The translations under genes and the position numbers were made by a program. From positions 1 to 48,674 of the forward strand of contig JALRCA010000164.1 of the NCBI GenBank assembly GCA_023257515.1: DNA of 48,674 nucleotides, written 5' to 3'. The notes beneath the pieces were generated by a model. The model made no database searches. It saw nothing but the letters and a program-made list of their open reading frames with translations, and was not told where the DNA came from. Numbering within the stretch: position 1 is the stretch's first letter; each line of letters starts with the position of its first letter. This stretch comes from Aeromicrobium sp. (GTDB lineage: Bacteria > Actinomycetota > Actinomycetes > Propionibacteriales > Nocardioidaceae). Positions 25,057-37,885 of this stretch are shown here, one piece after another.

Positions 25057-26724
25057 TCAGAGCGCCATCGGGTAGAGCGCGAACAGGACGCATCCCGTGC
25101 CGGCTGCACCGAGGTGGAGCGTCGACCACAGCACCGCACCGAGACGCGCTCGCAGGACCATGAGCGACCGCAGGGCCAGGAAGAACGACGCGGCAGGCAT
25201 GAGCAGCCAGGCGATGGACCAGCCGGACTCGAACGGGTCGGCCGGCCAGTCGAGTCCGATGGTGGTCGCGAAGGCGTGGACGCCGAGCACGTACCAGGGG
25301 AACAGCAGCGGGAGCGAGCCGATGGCCGCACATCGAACGGCCAGACCGATGCCACGCCGGGTCTCGCGTGGCACGCGGGCGGCAGGACGCCGCTCCCCCA
25401 CCGCGGGACCGGCCAATGAGCCCAGCAGCTCCCGAGATCGCAGGACCAGCAGCACCAAGGCGATCGCGACGGCGATCATCCACCACGCGGAGCCACTCGA
25501 CTCGTCCATGGACGATGGGCGATGGTCGCCTGGGGCCGTCCACGACACCGCCCACGCCAGGCCGGGCAGGAGGGCGACCAGGAATGCGCTGAGGGCACCC
25601 CCGGTGGCGAGCCAGCGCACGCGGTCGGAGCGGCGCACGGGCGTCCAGCCACCGTCGGTCGGGGGCTGCTCCGCCGCGTGCTGCTCTGCGCCGGGGCGCG
25701 GCAGCATCGGGACGATCGCCGCCGGCGGGACAGGACCCGTGGACACGGGCTCGATCGTCGGCGCGACCGGCGCCGGCACCGCGTCCATCGGCAGGACGTC
25801 GTGGCCCACCGCGGTCAACGCAGCCAGCATCTCCTCGACGGTCGCGAAGCGGTGGGCGGGATCGATCTGCATCGCCCGCACGACGACGCCAGCGAGGCCG
25901 GGTCCGACCCACGGCGAGAGCTGACGCGGGTCGGGGCGGGGCTCGTGGCGGTGGGCCAGGAGCTGTGACGCCATCGTCCCGCCGAAGGGTGCACGCCCGG
26001 TCAGGCACTCGAAGAGCATGCAGCCGACCGAGTAGACGTCGCTGCGCTGGTCGGCGCGACCCTCGTACTGCTCGGGCGCCATGTAGTGCGGGGTGCCGGC
26101 GACCGTGGCCGTGGCGTCGGAGGCGGCACGCGAGATGCCGAAGTCGACGATCTTGACGCCCCCCGCGGTCGTCACGAGCACGTTGGCGGGCTTGATGTCG
26201 AGGTGCAGGATCGAGGCCCGATGGCAGGCAGCGAGTCCGTCGAGGACCCCCTGGACGACCGGAACGGCTCGCGGGCTCGGACCGTGCAGTGCCAGGAGGT
26301 CGCGCAAGGACGTGCCCTCGACGAGCTCCATCACGAGATGGGGCGTCACCTCGCCGTCGCCGTCGGGCATGTGCACCAGGTCGTGGACGGTCACGACGTT
26401 GGGGTGGGAGACACGCGCCAACGTCTCGACCTCACGACGGATGCGGTGCATCGCGCGCGGGTCGTCGGCCAGGAAGTGCGAGAACCGCTTGATCGCGACC
26501 GTGCGCTGCAGCTGGTGGTCGCGCGCGCGGAAGACCACGCCGTGGTTGCCGGCGCCGATTCGACCCTGCAGCTCGAACCGTGCCACGAGCGAGACGTCTG
26601 GCTCGACGGCCCACGCGGCACCGGCCGGCACGGTCGGCTGGGCGCCCGACGTGGGCACGTCGGCGGACGGAGCACCGGGCGGCGGGGGCACGACGGGGAC
26701 CGGCTCGGTCACGGGCTCGGCCAC
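25057..26724 (-). CDS. Membrane Ser/Thr protein kinase (PknB-like, HLD variant)
   Basis: A 555-residue Hanks-type kinase. A Pro-rich head (1-45) is followed by the kinase domain: glycine loop GRIGAGNHGVVF, ATP-binding Lys79 (VAIK), catalytic loop H174-L-D176-I-K-P-A-N181, DFG at 194-196 and APE in PHYMAPEQ. The usual HRD arginine is Leu, making it a non-RD kinase, which normally does not need activation-loop phosphorylation. After a Pro/Ala linker the C-terminus has about five membrane segments and no external sensor such as PASTA. The GTG at 26724 follows AGGAGGGTGAC; an upstream GTG at 26802 would overlap the FHA gene stop. It sits directly downstream of the FHA gene, so the two likely form a signalling pair. 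Confidence 0.9.
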   Translation of the reverse strand: MAEPVTEPVPVVPPPPGAPSADVPTSGAQPTVPAGAAWAVEPDVSLVARFELQGRIGAGNHGVVFRARDHQLQRTVAIKRFSHFLADDPRAMHRIRREVETLARVSHPNVVTVHDLVHMPDGDGEVTPHLVMELVEGTSLRDLLALHGPSPRAVPVVQGVLDGLAACHRASILHLDIKPANVLVTTAGGVKIVDFGISRAASDATATVAGTPHYMAPEQYEGRADQRSDVYSVGCMLFECLTGRAPFGGTMASQLLAHRHEPRPDPRQLSPWVGPGLAGVVVRAMQIDPAHRFATVEEMLAALTAVGHDVLPMDAVPAPVAPTIEPVSTGPVPPAAIVPMLPRPGAEQHAAEQPPTDGGWTPVRRSDRVRWLATGGALSAFLVALLPGLAWAVSWTAPGDHRPSSMDESSGSAWWMIAVAIALVLLVLRSRELLGSLAGPAVGERRPAARVPRETRRGIGLAVRCAAIGSLPLLFPWYVLGVHAFATTIGLDWPADPFESGWSIAWLLMPAASFFLALRSLMVLRARLGAVLWSTLHLGAAGTGCVLFALYPMAL

Positions 26725-26798
26725 GTCACCCTCCTGTTCCCGGTGGTTCCTCACGTCCTGCCGCCAGGACAGGGGACGCGCTCGCGTCCCTCCCATTG

Positions 26799-27803
26799 TC
26801 ACCGGCGCCCGGTGAGCCCTTCAAGATGCACCGTTCCGCGCGAGTCGGTGACGACTCCCAGCTCGACGTCGGCGAGCCTGACGACCATGCCGTCGCTGAG
26901 CGGGACCCAGGTGTCGGCGGCCACCTCTCGGCCGTTGACGGTCGTGCCGTTGGTGCTGCCGAGGTCCATGAGCTCCCACGAGCCCCGATGCAGACGGATC
27001 GCAGCGTGACGGTGCGAGACCTGCGGCTCGTCGAAGCTGATCGGACTCTGCGGCGTTCGCCCGATGATCGTCGTGTTCGAACGCGGGACGATCGCGACCT
27101 GGTGCCCGCGGCGCAGCTTCAGGTCGGGCACGACGTTCATGGTCGGGACGTCGTCGAGGGCTGGCCGGATCAGGTCGATCGTGGGCATCGCGGGTCGGGC
27201 GGGGGTGTCGGCGACGGCGCGCAGGTTACGGGTCGAGGTGGGCTCGCCCACGACGTCCCAGCCGAGCACCGGCACCTGGGCCGCGGCCGGCTCCTGACCG
27301 GCGGGCGTCGGCGCCGTGGGCTCCAGTGGACGGCGCGGCGCGGCGCTGCCTCGACCGCGCGCCGGCGGGATCCAGCCCGAGCGCAGGGCCGGATCGACCT
27401 CGACCGTGACCGTGACCTCAGCCGGCGTCGACCAGCCCGAACGCTCGGCGTGCTGGACGTAGAGACGTGCGCCGTCCTCGCCGAGGCGGTCCAGGTCTCC
27501 GTCCGGGTCGAGGCGCTCCAGGTCCTCCGGTGCCACACGCACCGTGAGCTCGGTGAACGCCAGGCGCTCACCGCTGGGCATCACGACGTGCTGACCCGTC
27601 AGCGCCCTGACGAAGCGGCGGCGCAGCACGTTGCTCGACCCGGTGGGGTACGACACCGCACGCGCGGCGGTCTCGGTCGCGGCGTCGCGCAGCGTCCCCG
27701 TGCCGAAGATGCTCTGCGCGACCTTGAGGGCGACGAGCACGACGACGACGAACGCCACGACGACCAGGAGGTTCGTCGTGAGGGTGGAGAAGAGTCCGGC
27801 CAT
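26799..27803 (-). CDS. FHA domain protein with N-terminal membrane anchor (DUF3662/FhaA-like)
   Basis: A 334-residue protein. Residues about 5-28 form one membrane segment (TLTTNLLVVVAFVVVVLVALK), followed by a DUF3662-like basic region, a Pro/Ala linker and a C-terminal FHA domain (about 235-330). The phosphothreonine-binding residues are seen in TTIIGRTPQ (Arg), SHRHAAIRL (Ser/His) and LGSTNGTTVNG (Asn). It should bind phosphothreonine on partners of the adjacent kinase. The ATG at 27803 was chosen because the membrane segment follows it; the ORF extends to 27854 without support. Stop overlaps a possible GTG start of the kinase gene. Confidence 0.88.
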   Translation of the reverse strand: MAGLFSTLTTNLLVVVAFVVVVLVALKVAQSIFGTGTLRDAATETAARAVSYPTGSSNVLRRRFVRALTGQHVVMPSGERLAFTELTVRVAPEDLERLDPDGDLDRLGEDGARLYVQHAERSGWSTPAEVTVTVEVDPALRSGWIPPARGRGSAAPRRPLEPTAPTPAGQEPAAAQVPVLGWDVVGEPTSTRNLRAVADTPARPAMPTIDLIRPALDDVPTMNVVPDLKLRRGHQVAIVPRSNTTIIGRTPQSPISFDEPQVSHRHAAIRLHRGSWELMDLGSTNGTTVNGREVAADTWVPLSDGMVVRLADVELGVVTDSRGTVHLEGLTGRR

Positions 27804-27839
27804 GGCAGCAAGCCTGGCCGTCGCGCCCGGACGCGTCGA

Positions 27840-27867
27840 GCCGCGGTGGAACACGTTCCACCGCGGC
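27840..27867 (-). terminator. Hairpin after ohr
   Basis: GCCGCGGTGGAAC and GTTCCACCGCGGC are exact complements around a 2-base turn, just downstream of the ohr stop at 27882. Confidence 0.75.
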
Positions 27868-27881
27868 CGGGGCGGCCGCGC

Positions 27882-28307
27882 TCAGTCGTCGGTGACGACG
27901 ACCTGCACGTCGATGTTGCCGCGCGTCGCGTTGGAGTACGGGCAGACCTGGTGGGCCTGGTCGGCGAGGCTCTGCGCCTGGTCGTGCTCGAGGTTCGGGA
28001 TGACGACCTCGAGGGTGACGGCGAGCTGGTAGCCACCCTCGCCGTTCGAGCCGATGCTCACCTTGGCGCCCACGCTCGAGTCGCTGACGTCTGCCTTCGC
28101 GCCGCGGGCGACGGCCTGCAGCGCACCCAGGAAGCACGCGGCGTAGCCGGACGCGAACAGCTGCTCGGGGTTGGTGCCCTCGCCGTTGCCGCCCATGTCC
28201 TTCGGGACGGCGGTGGTCAGGTCGAGTCGGCCGTCGCTGGTGACGATGTGTCCACCGTCGCGGCCTCCGCCGGTCGCCAGGGCCTCAGCGGTGTAGAGCG
28301 CGTCCAT
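27882..28307 (-). CDS. ohr: Organic hydroperoxide resistance protein (Ohr)
   Basis: A 141-residue thiol peroxidase of the OsmC/Ohr family that reduces organic hydroperoxides using lipoylated partners. The catalytic cysteines are Cys58 in GYAACFLGAL and Cys122 in HQVCPYSNATRG. The N-terminus has the Ohr start ALYTAEALATGGGRDGG. Ribosome site AGGAGGAACC precedes the ATG. It is a single-gene unit with its own terminator and an OhrR-type operator upstream; no ohrR gene lies in the window. Confidence 0.95.
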   Translation of the reverse strand: MDALYTAEALATGGGRDGGHIVTSDGRLDLTTAVPKDMGGNGEGTNPEQLFASGYAACFLGALQAVARGAKADVSDSSVGAKVSIGSNGEGGYQLAVTLEVVIPNLEHDQAQSLADQAHQVCPYSNATRGNIDVQVVVTDD

Positions 28308-28356
28308 CGTGGTTCCTCCTGAAGATCGCGGTCGTCAGGGTCGACGGCCTGGCGTC

Positions 28357-28385
28357 AGCATCGCACACGATTAGATCGTGTGCAA
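28357..28385 (-). promoter_or_regulatory. OhrR-type operator inside the ohr promoter
   Basis: GCACACGAT-TAG-ATCGTGTGC (28363-28383) is a perfect 9+3+9 inverted repeat, like known OhrR sites. TTGCAC (28385-28380) and GATGCT (28362-28357) stand 17 bases apart as -35 and -10, with the operator covering the spacer. Confidence 0.7.
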
Positions 28386-28386
28386 T

Positions 28387-28788
28387 CTACATACGGGACG
28401 AGTCGCGTTCTCGCGGCCAGATCCCGCCGGCGGCCAGGGCCCACAGCACGAGGACCGGTTGGAAGAACAGGCGGACGAGTCGCCCCTGGTCGGTGTCGAG
28501 GCCGAACGCGTCGACGCCCTCGACGTACTGCGCGACGTTGCCCGGGAACACGGCCACGAAGAACGCCGCGATGACCCAGCCGAGCACACGCCGGTGGCGC
28601 GCGAGCAGCAGCACGGCGAGTCCGAGCAGGATCTCGACCACACCGGAGGCCAGCACCGTGAAGTCCTCGGGCAGGGGGAACCACTCCGGGACCTGGGCAC
28701 GGAAGTCCTGGCGTGCCGGACCGAGATGGGCGATCCCTGCGCCGACGAGCGCGAGACCGAGGAGCCAGCGGAGCAAGGTGCGGATCAT
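28387..28788 (-). CDS. DoxX family membrane protein
   Basis: A 133-residue membrane protein with four hydrophobic segments and the DoxX-like start LLRWLLGLALVGAGIAHLG plus VASGVVEILLGLAVLL-like second helix. Family members are small quinone- or thiol-linked membrane proteins; the substrate here is unknown. The ATG at 28788 was chosen because the first membrane helix starts there; the open frame upstream is antisense to the following gene. Its stop lies 4 bases from the ohr operator, so readthrough into ohr is possible. Confidence 0.8.
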   Translation of the reverse strand: MIRTLLRWLLGLALVGAGIAHLGPARQDFRAQVPEWFPLPEDFTVLASGVVEILLGLAVLLLARHRRVLGWVIAAFFVAVFPGNVAQYVEGVDAFGLDTDQGRLVRLFFQPVLVLWALAAGGIWPRERDSSRM

Positions 28789-28893
28789 GCGCGTCACGCT
28801 CGCACGGGCCTCCGAGCGCGACGACTCGGATCGGGCGCGCCGACCCGAGCATGGAATCATCGAGCCGACCGTCCGAGACCTGGAGGAGGAGCC

Positions 28894-29622
28894 GTGCTGC
28901 GAGTCGACTGGTCGACCGAGGACGGTCTTTCGGGCTCCCACGAGCTCGAGCCCTCGGGCCGCTTCGTGGTCGCGCGTCGGATGGCGCTGCCCGAGCAGCA
29001 GCTGGTCGCCGTCGAGGAGATCGCGGGTTCGGCCTACGTGTTCGTCCGGCTGCCCTACGTGAGCGATCCGGCCGTCGTCGTCACGGCGACAGCGGCGTAC
29101 CCGGTGCTCCATCGCGGGCAGCGCGCGAACGGCGCGATCCTCGAGGTCCGCTCCCCCGGCTCCGACCCCGCATCACCCGAGCCTGGACAGACGTGGTCGC
29201 TCACCTCCTCGGGCACGGTGCTCGACCTGCGCTATCCCGCGTTCTCGCTCACCGCCACCCTGACGTTCGACGTCCCCGGACCGGTCGACGACGGCACGGG
29301 GACCGTCCAGCTGGGCGTCGAGACGTTCGAGCACGACGACACGTGGCTCGTCGCGGCCATCGCCGTGGCCCTGTCGCCGGAGCACGGGGTCGTCGGTCAC
29401 GCCGAGCTCAAGCGCGCCTTCGCGGCGTGGCGGGGCATCGATGAGCCGAGCGACGGCTCGTTCGACCGCAACGTGCTGCGCCCGGCCCTCGACCGGCGCG
29501 CGATCGAGCTGCCCGGGCCTCGACTCAACAAGATCCACTACCTGGTGGAGCGTTGCCGCCGCACGGGTGAGTTCCCACCTCAGGTCCTCGCCGACGTCCG
29601 CGCCCACCTCCCCCACTCCTGA
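28894..29622 (+). CDS. Conserved hypothetical protein, 242 aa
   Basis: I do not recognise the family. The protein has a beta-rich N-terminal part (about 1-150) of strands such as LRYPAFSLTATLTFDV, ending in an acidic bend, then a helical C-terminal module AELKRAFAAWRGIDEP and NVLRPALDRRAIELPGPRLN that looks like a winged-helix or effector-coupled module. No signal peptide or membrane segment is visible. The GTG at 28894 follows GGAGGAGGAG, a strong ribosome site. It is convergent with the PPTase gene. A role with the kinase/FHA pair would be speculation. Confidence 0.6.
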   Translation: MLRVDWSTEDGLSGSHELEPSGRFVVARRMALPEQQLVAVEEIAGSAYVFVRLPYVSDPAVVVTATAAYPVLHRGQRANGAILEVRSPGSDPASPEPGQTWSLTSSGTVLDLRYPAFSLTATLTFDVPGPVDDGTGTVQLGVETFEHDDTWLVAAIAVALSPEHGVVGHAELKRAFAAWRGIDEPSDGSFDRNVLRPALDRRAIELPGPRLNKIHYLVERCRRTGEFPPQVLADVRAHLPHS

Positions 29623-29627
29623 CCCCA

Positions 29628-29658
29628 CCCACCCGCTGAGTGTGTCTCGGCGGGTGGG
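29628..29658. terminator. Bidirectional terminator between convergent genes
   Basis: CACCCGCTGAG and CTCGGCGGGTG pair with one G-T wobble around a TGTGT loop, between genes converging at 29622 and 29669. Confidence 0.75.
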
Positions 29659-29668
29659 GGGTGGAGGG

Positions 29669-30397
29669 TCAGGGGGTCCAGGCGCGGGTGACGACGTCGA
29701 CAGGGCCGGGGGTCAGTGCGGTCAGGGCCGCCCGGTGGCCGGGCGGGGCCGCCAGCACGAGCGCCCAGGCCCGCCGGGACGGGGCGTCGAGGAAGCGGAC
29801 GACCCCGTCGACACCCGGCGGTGGCACGACCACACGGTCCATCGAGGCCCTCAGGCCCTCGCCCGTCGCCTTGAGGGCGGACTCCTTCGCCACCCACGCA
29901 GCACCCAGGTGGTCGGACGTCCGCACCTGCCGCCGCTCCTGCGGAGCGAGGATCAGGTCCCGCAGCGCCTCGACGTCGAGGACCGACGACTCCTGCTCGA
30001 CGTCCACCCCGATCCGGGTGCGCGACATCGCGACGACCACGTGCTCGCCGCTGTGCGAGAGCGACACGTCCCACGGCGCACCCACGACCGACGGTCGCCC
30101 GTGCTGCCGGCCGCAGTCGTCGCACCGCCGCTCGATGCGGACCTGCGTGGGATCGACCCCCAGCGCGCCGCCCGCCACCTGCCGCAGCACCGTGCACCCC
30201 AGGACGAATCGCCGCCGGTCGTCCTCGCGGACGTAGGACCGCACCCGGACCCTCTCCTCACGGCTCAGGAGGTTCTCGTGGGTGGGCCGCAGCTGCGCAA
30301 GTGCGGCCCACCACACGTCGGCGGCCCCAGGGGGTGGACCGCCGTCCCCTCGGGCCGGCGAGGAGCTCGCCCGACCCGCGGTCGTCCGCGTCGACAC
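29669..30397 (-). CDS. Sfp-type 4'-phosphopantetheinyl transferase
   Basis: A 242-residue enzyme that attaches the phosphopantetheine arm of CoA to carrier proteins. The magnesium-binding GVDVEQE and the second signature WVAKESALKATGEG are intact, as is the RRFVLGCTVLRQVA CoA-binding region. It starts with GTG one base after the stop of the antigen-85-like gene, at the end of the synthase operon. The Pks13-like protein in that operon has two carrier domains needing this arm, so that is the likely partner (inference). In Mycobacterium this job is done by an unlinked PptT. Confidence 0.92.
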   Translation of the reverse strand: MSTRTTAGRASSSPARGDGGPPPGAADVWWAALAQLRPTHENLLSREERVRVRSYVREDDRRRFVLGCTVLRQVAGGALGVDPTQVRIERRCDDCGRQHGRPSVVGAPWDVSLSHSGEHVVVAMSRTRIGVDVEQESSVLDVEALRDLILAPQERRQVRTSDHLGAAWVAKESALKATGEGLRASMDRVVVPPPGVDGVVRFLDAPSRRAWALVLAAPPGHRAALTALTPGPVDVVTRAWTP

Positions 30398-30398
30398 C

Positions 30399-31529
30399 TC
30401 AGCCGAGGCCGAGGCCGGCCGCGAGCTGCGGCCACGCCTTCTTGAGCTCCCGCGACCAGTACGGCCAGCTGTGGGTGCCGTTCCCGTAGAGGTCGGACGT
30501 GACCGCGACGCCCTTGAGCCTCAGCGCCGTGATGAAGGCGGTGTTGTACGACAACGTCAGGGACTCGATGCCGTCCCACGAGAAGAAGCCGCCGCCGTCG
30601 AGCGGCCCGCTGCGTCCGTTGCCGTTGGAGACGAAGATCTGCGCACCCTTGAGCGCCTCCGGGCTGTTGGTCGGGTCGTTGGCGTCCCACAGGCGGCGCT
30701 GGAACCAGTAGCTGCCCCACGGCTGGTCGGTGGAGACGCCTTCGCGCAGCAGCAGCGCGGACACGAACGGATAGCTGAGCGAGATCGCGTTGAGGCCGCT
30801 GAACGAGGCCGCCGCGCCGTAGCGTCCCGGGTTCTGGGCGACCAGGGACAGGGCCGTGAACCCACCCGTCGAGATGCCGGCCACGGCGCGGTTGCCGGAG
30901 GCCGCGTACCCCCGTTCGAGCAGCTGCGGCAGCTCCTGTGCGAGGTAGGTGTTCCACTGGTAGCCGCCGGCGGCACCACGGCCCCCGTTGTTCCAGTTGG
31001 TGCCGAGCCCGGTCTTGCCGCCGCTCGGCATCGCCACGATGACGTCCTTGTCCGCCGCCCAGGCAAGGGTGTCGGTGTAGAGCGACCACGCCTGGTAGTC
31101 GGCCTTGTCGGACGCGCCAGGGAGCAGGTACAGGACGGGCCACCGGCGCGAGGACGACGCGTCGTAGCCGTTCGGCAGGTGCAGTCGCACCGGCGTGTTG
31201 CCCCGGAGTCCGGGCGACTGCACCATCAGGTCGACGACGCGGTCGGTGACGCGCGACTCGTACAGGACGGACGCACCGTCGTCGGCTCTCGCGTCCGCCT
31301 TGCCGACCACGGGCACGACCCCGGCGTCGGGGCGGCCGATGCTGGCGGTCGACGGGACCGTGCCCACCTTGGGGTTGGTGCCACCGTTCGCGGACTGGTC
31401 GAACTGCGGCACGGTCGGCACGGGCGTGCCCGGCTCGCGCGCCACGGCCGGCGCCGCGGGCAGCACGAGCGTCGTGAGACCGACGGCGACGGTGGCCACG
31501 AGCATCCTCGCGGTGCGGGTCCTGGTCAT
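30399..31529 (-). CDS. Antigen-85-like secreted esterase / mycolyltransferase fold
   Basis: A 376-residue exported alpha/beta hydrolase. Residues 1-30 are a signal peptide ending in APAVA. The nucleophile is Ser220 in GISTGG, and C-terminal NGTHSWPYWSREL closely matches the end of mycobacterial Ag85 (NGTHSWPYW), including the catalytic His. The LYLLPGASDKADYQAW and MPSGGKTGLGTNWNNG segments are also Ag85-like. Ag85 enzymes transfer mycolate between trehalose and wall sugars. About 80 residues (30-110) precede the hydrolase, longer than in Ag85. It lies 19 bases downstream of the synthase gene, with ribosome site GGAAGGA. The acyl substrate is inferred from this context only. Confidence 0.88.
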   Translation of the reverse strand: MTRTRTARMLVATVAVGLTTLVLPAAPAVAREPGTPVPTVPQFDQSANGGTNPKVGTVPSTASIGRPDAGVVPVVGKADARADDGASVLYESRVTDRVVDLMVQSPGLRGNTPVRLHLPNGYDASSSRRWPVLYLLPGASDKADYQAWSLYTDTLAWAADKDVIVAMPSGGKTGLGTNWNNGGRGAAGGYQWNTYLAQELPQLLERGYAASGNRAVAGISTGGFTALSLVAQNPGRYGAAASFSGLNAISLSYPFVSALLLREGVSTDQPWGSYWFQRRLWDANDPTNSPEALKGAQIFVSNGNGRSGPLDGGGFFSWDGIESLTLSYNTAFITALRLKGVAVTSDLYGNGTHSWPYWSRELKKAWPQLAAGLGLG

Positions 31530-31548
31530 GGTGGGTCCTTCCGGGACG

Positions 31549-35852
<4,304 letters not shown>

Positions 35853-35856
<4 letters not shown>

Positions 35857-37649
35857 GCGTTCGACCCCGTCCGCTCGTACGACCCGTCGAGGTAGAGGTC
35901 ACGGGTCGCCGACCGGGCGATCTTGCCGCTCGAGGTCCGCGGCACCCGGTTGGGCTCGACCAGCACGACGTCGTGGAGCGCCACGCTGTGACGCTGCGAG
36001 ACCGCCATCGAGACGGCACGACCGACCTCGTCGTCGTCCCACGATCCCGGCTCGGCGTGCCGCGAGACCTCGGCGACGACCACGACGGCCTCGCCCTCGT
36101 CGGTGTCGACCGAGAACGCCGCGGTCCGGTGACGCCCGATGACGCGATGTGCGCCCTCGACCGTCGCCTCGAGGTCCTGCGGGTAGTGGTTGCGGCCGCC
36201 CACGATGATCAGGTCCTTGATGCGCCCGGTGATGAACAGCGAGTCGTGCAGCATCACGCCCAGGTCTCCGGTGCGCATCCACGGGCCGGCCGGAAGCTCG
36301 CCACCGTCCACGAGCTCGTTGCCGAACACCTCCTCGGTGAGCTCAGGCTTCTCCCAGTAGCCGGACGCGACGTTGGGCCCGTGGACCCAGATCTCGCCGA
36401 CGTGGCCGGCGGTGCGGCGCACGCCGGTGTCGGGATCGACGATGGCGACGAGCTGGTCGTTCGGCAGGCCTACCGACACCATGCGGATCGACTCCGAACC
36501 GATCTCCTCGGTCGCGGTGCCGTGCGAGAGCTGCACGACGTCGAGCTCGACGTCGAGCACCGCCTCGTTGGACTCGTCGGCCCGCTTCTCGGTGCTGCCG
36601 CTGACGTAGACGGTCGCTTCGGCCAGACCGTAGACCGGGCGCACGGTGTGCGGGCGAAGGCCGCAGGGGCCGAACGCGTCCTGGAAGGCGTCGAGGGTGT
36701 CCGGTCGAACCGGCTCCGCGCCGTTGCCGAGCGAGAGCACGCGGCTCAGGTCCATCGTCGCCTTGTCCTCCGCGCTCACCTTGGACGCCGCGTAGGCGTA
36801 GGCGAAGTTCGGCGCGAGGGAGACGGTGCTCGGGTGGTCGGCGAGCGCACGCATCCACCGGCTCGGGTCGATGAGGAACGAGATCGGATCCATCACGACC
36901 GTGTGCATGCCGCCGACGATGCTGCCTCCGACGACGAACACCAGGCCCATGTCGTGGAACAGCGGCAGCCAGCTGACGACCGTCGCGTCGTCTTCCGGCC
37001 GCGTGAGCGCGAGGATCGCCTGGCTGGCGTTGGCGACGATGTTGCCCTGCGAGATCAGGACTCCGGCGGGCAGACGCGTCGAGCCGGAGGTGTACTGGAT
37101 GTAGGCCAGGTCGTCCGAGTGCGGCGTCACCGGCTCCTCCGACGCACCGGGCTCGATGCCCTCGCGGTCGATCACGAGCACGTCGGCCGAGGCGCCGCCC
37201 GGCTGGCCGCGCAGGAACTCGTGCACCAGCTCCTCGTTGCCGGTGGTCGCGAGGACGAGCGCCGGGTCGCAGTCCGCGAACGTGGCTGCCAGGCGGTCAC
37301 CGTGGCCCGGCAGGTCGGGCGAGAACAGCGGCACCGCGACGACCCCGGTGCGCAGGCACGCCACGAAGTACACGACGTAGGCGAGCGACTGGGGGGCCAG
37401 GATGGCCGCCCGCTCCCCCGCCTCGACGTGGGTGAGCAGGTCGGCCGAGGCGATCTCGACGCGTCGCTCGAGCTCGGCGAACGTGATCGTCTCCGGCGCG
37501 CCACTGGGGTCGCGCAGGTAGTCGAGGTAGGTGATCGCCGGGCGATCGGGGGTCACGGCCGCCCAGTGCGCCAGGTGCTCGGACAGCACCCTGGACTGCA
37601 TGCGGCGGCCGGCCTCGCTGACGTGGAGTGTTCCGGACGAGACGTTCAT
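35853..37649 (-). CDS. fadD32: Fatty acyl-AMP ligase (FadD32-like FAAL)
   Basis: A 598-residue adenylating enzyme that activates a fatty acid as acyl-AMP and loads it on a carrier domain. Adenylation motifs are YIQYTSGSTRLPAGV and VYGLAEATVYVS; the C-terminal core has FITGRIKDLIIVGGRNHYPQ, the typical FAAL/FadD32 form, and the PRTSSGKIARSATRDL lysine loop. The order FAAL then synthase, with an ATGA overlap, mirrors fadD32-pks13 in Mycobacterium. The long-chain acid it uses is unknown. The ATG at 37649 was chosen as the first plausible start; another lies near residue 17. A 236-base gap separates it from recD. Confidence 0.93.
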
Positions 37650-37757
37650 GGCATTCCCCGAGATCCAGGACGGCCCGGAGAATCAGCGCACGAACGTCTC
37701 CCCCGAGACCGCCGACGTGGAGCGCGGTCCCTGGCCACCGCGCTTGTGGCTGTTCGG

Positions 37758-37786
37758 ATCGTGTCCGGCGTCACGTCCGGTGTCAA
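37758..37786 (-). promoter_or_regulatory. Candidate promoter of the FAAL-synthase operon
   Basis: TTGACA (37786-37781) and CACGAT (37763-37758) are 17 bases apart, in a locally AT-richer stretch about 110 bases before the FAAL start. The -35 is a perfect consensus, the -10 is weak. Confidence 0.4.
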
Positions 37787-37885
37787 CGAGAGTTACACGT
37801 GGGACGGATGCGCTCGGAGCGATGTCCGAGAACGGAATCTGTACGTTCGTCCTGTCGTCAATCCGTGTGGTACAGGCGTCGGCGA

